Source: BOG-908 sp964250925
GTDB lineage: Bacteria; Pseudomonadota; Alphaproteobacteria; Acetobacterales; Acetobacteraceae
Reading direction: 5' to 3'
Assembly: GCA_964250925.1 (NCBI GenBank)
Contig: CAXUHU010000089.1
Location: 1-13,628, forward strand
DNA length: 13,628 nucleotides
Positions 13,570-13,628 of the stretch are shown here, one piece after another. Numbering within the stretch: position 1 is the first letter of the stretch; every line of letters begins with the position of its first letter. The notes beneath the pieces were generated by a model. That model was not told the DNA's origin and ran no database searches. It worked only from the letters and a program-made list of their open reading frames with translations. Both the position numbers and the translations under genes were made by a program.

Positions 13570-13628
13570 GTGCAATCTTCTGGCGGCAAGGAAGTTCTGG
13601 TTCTGGCAGGGGGCGGACTGGGCCACGT
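13570..13628 (+). CDS. Possible 5' end of a gene running off the right edge
   Basis: GTG at 13570 opens a frame to the window edge, reading VQSSGGKEVLVLAGGGLGH. The in-frame stop upstream is at 13549. A hydrophobic strand followed by G-G-G-L-G resembles the first beta-strand and loop of a Rossmann-type domain, such as some glycosyltransferases or epimerases. With 19 codons, mixed third-position bases and no clear Shine-Dalgarno this may be chance. Confidence 0.2.
   Translation, partial: MQSSGGKEVLVLAGGGLGH

Overview
This is a 13.6 kb window from a high-GC bacterium whose coding frames show strong GC bias at third positions. The family content (proteobacterial ferredoxin-NADP reductase ending in FVEK, OPX-type polysaccharide export lipoprotein, AlgI-like MBOAT) points to a Gram-negative proteobacterium. 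I cannot fix the order. Two genes have TAGNNT hexamers 5-7 nt before ATG and no Shine-Dalgarno, which would fit a lineage that uses leaderless mRNAs, such as Xanthomonadales, but the surface-polysaccharide accessory domains are also frequent in Rhodospirillales. There are no tRNA, rRNA, CRISPR or IS signatures. The sequence has one 10-N assembly gap at 2919-2928.

Layout. The left third is a minus-strand series read from about 3974 down to the left edge: an unrecognised protein (broken by the N gap), a GT4-type glycosyltransferase that overlaps it by 4 nt (GTGA), ferredoxin-NADP reductase, a RidA-family protein, and probably the first codons of one more gene. At about 4.0 kb the direction changes at a divergent intergenic region with a perfect 12-bp palindrome at its centre.

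The plus-strand series runs from about 4.05 to 12.6 kb: a small protein with a GT-associated N-terminal domain and a DUF4214-like C-terminus; a protein with a degenerate methyltransferase-like domain, a coiled coil and 'WY..HY' repeats (4-nt ATGA overlap with the former); an OPX polysaccharide-export lipoprotein; a secreted gamma-glutamyltransferase; then a tightly coupled acyl-transfer trio of MBOAT O-acyltransferase, membrane-anchored SGNH-like protein (TGATG junction) and acyltransferase-3 (14-nt overlap). A convergent gene on the right encodes a secreted protein of unknown function; its stop codon overlaps that of acyltransferase-3. The last 100 bases hold its promoter region and perhaps the start of an outward-facing gene.

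Together, about 2.6-12.6 kb looks like part of an exopolysaccharide or surface-glycan locus: sugar transfer (glycosyltransferase), export (OPX lipoprotein) and O-acylation or other decoration (MBOAT, SGNH-like, acyltransferase-3), with several uncharacterised accessory proteins. No Wzx flippase, Wzy polymerase or Wzc-type kinase/co-polymerase is present, so the locus either continues elsewhere or relies on parts outside the window. The fpr and ridA genes look like housekeeping neighbours. The most useful leads are the uncharacterised accessory proteins, the double acyltransferase module, and the N gap, where removing 53 bases between two copies of a 10-bp repeat restores one continuous reading frame.
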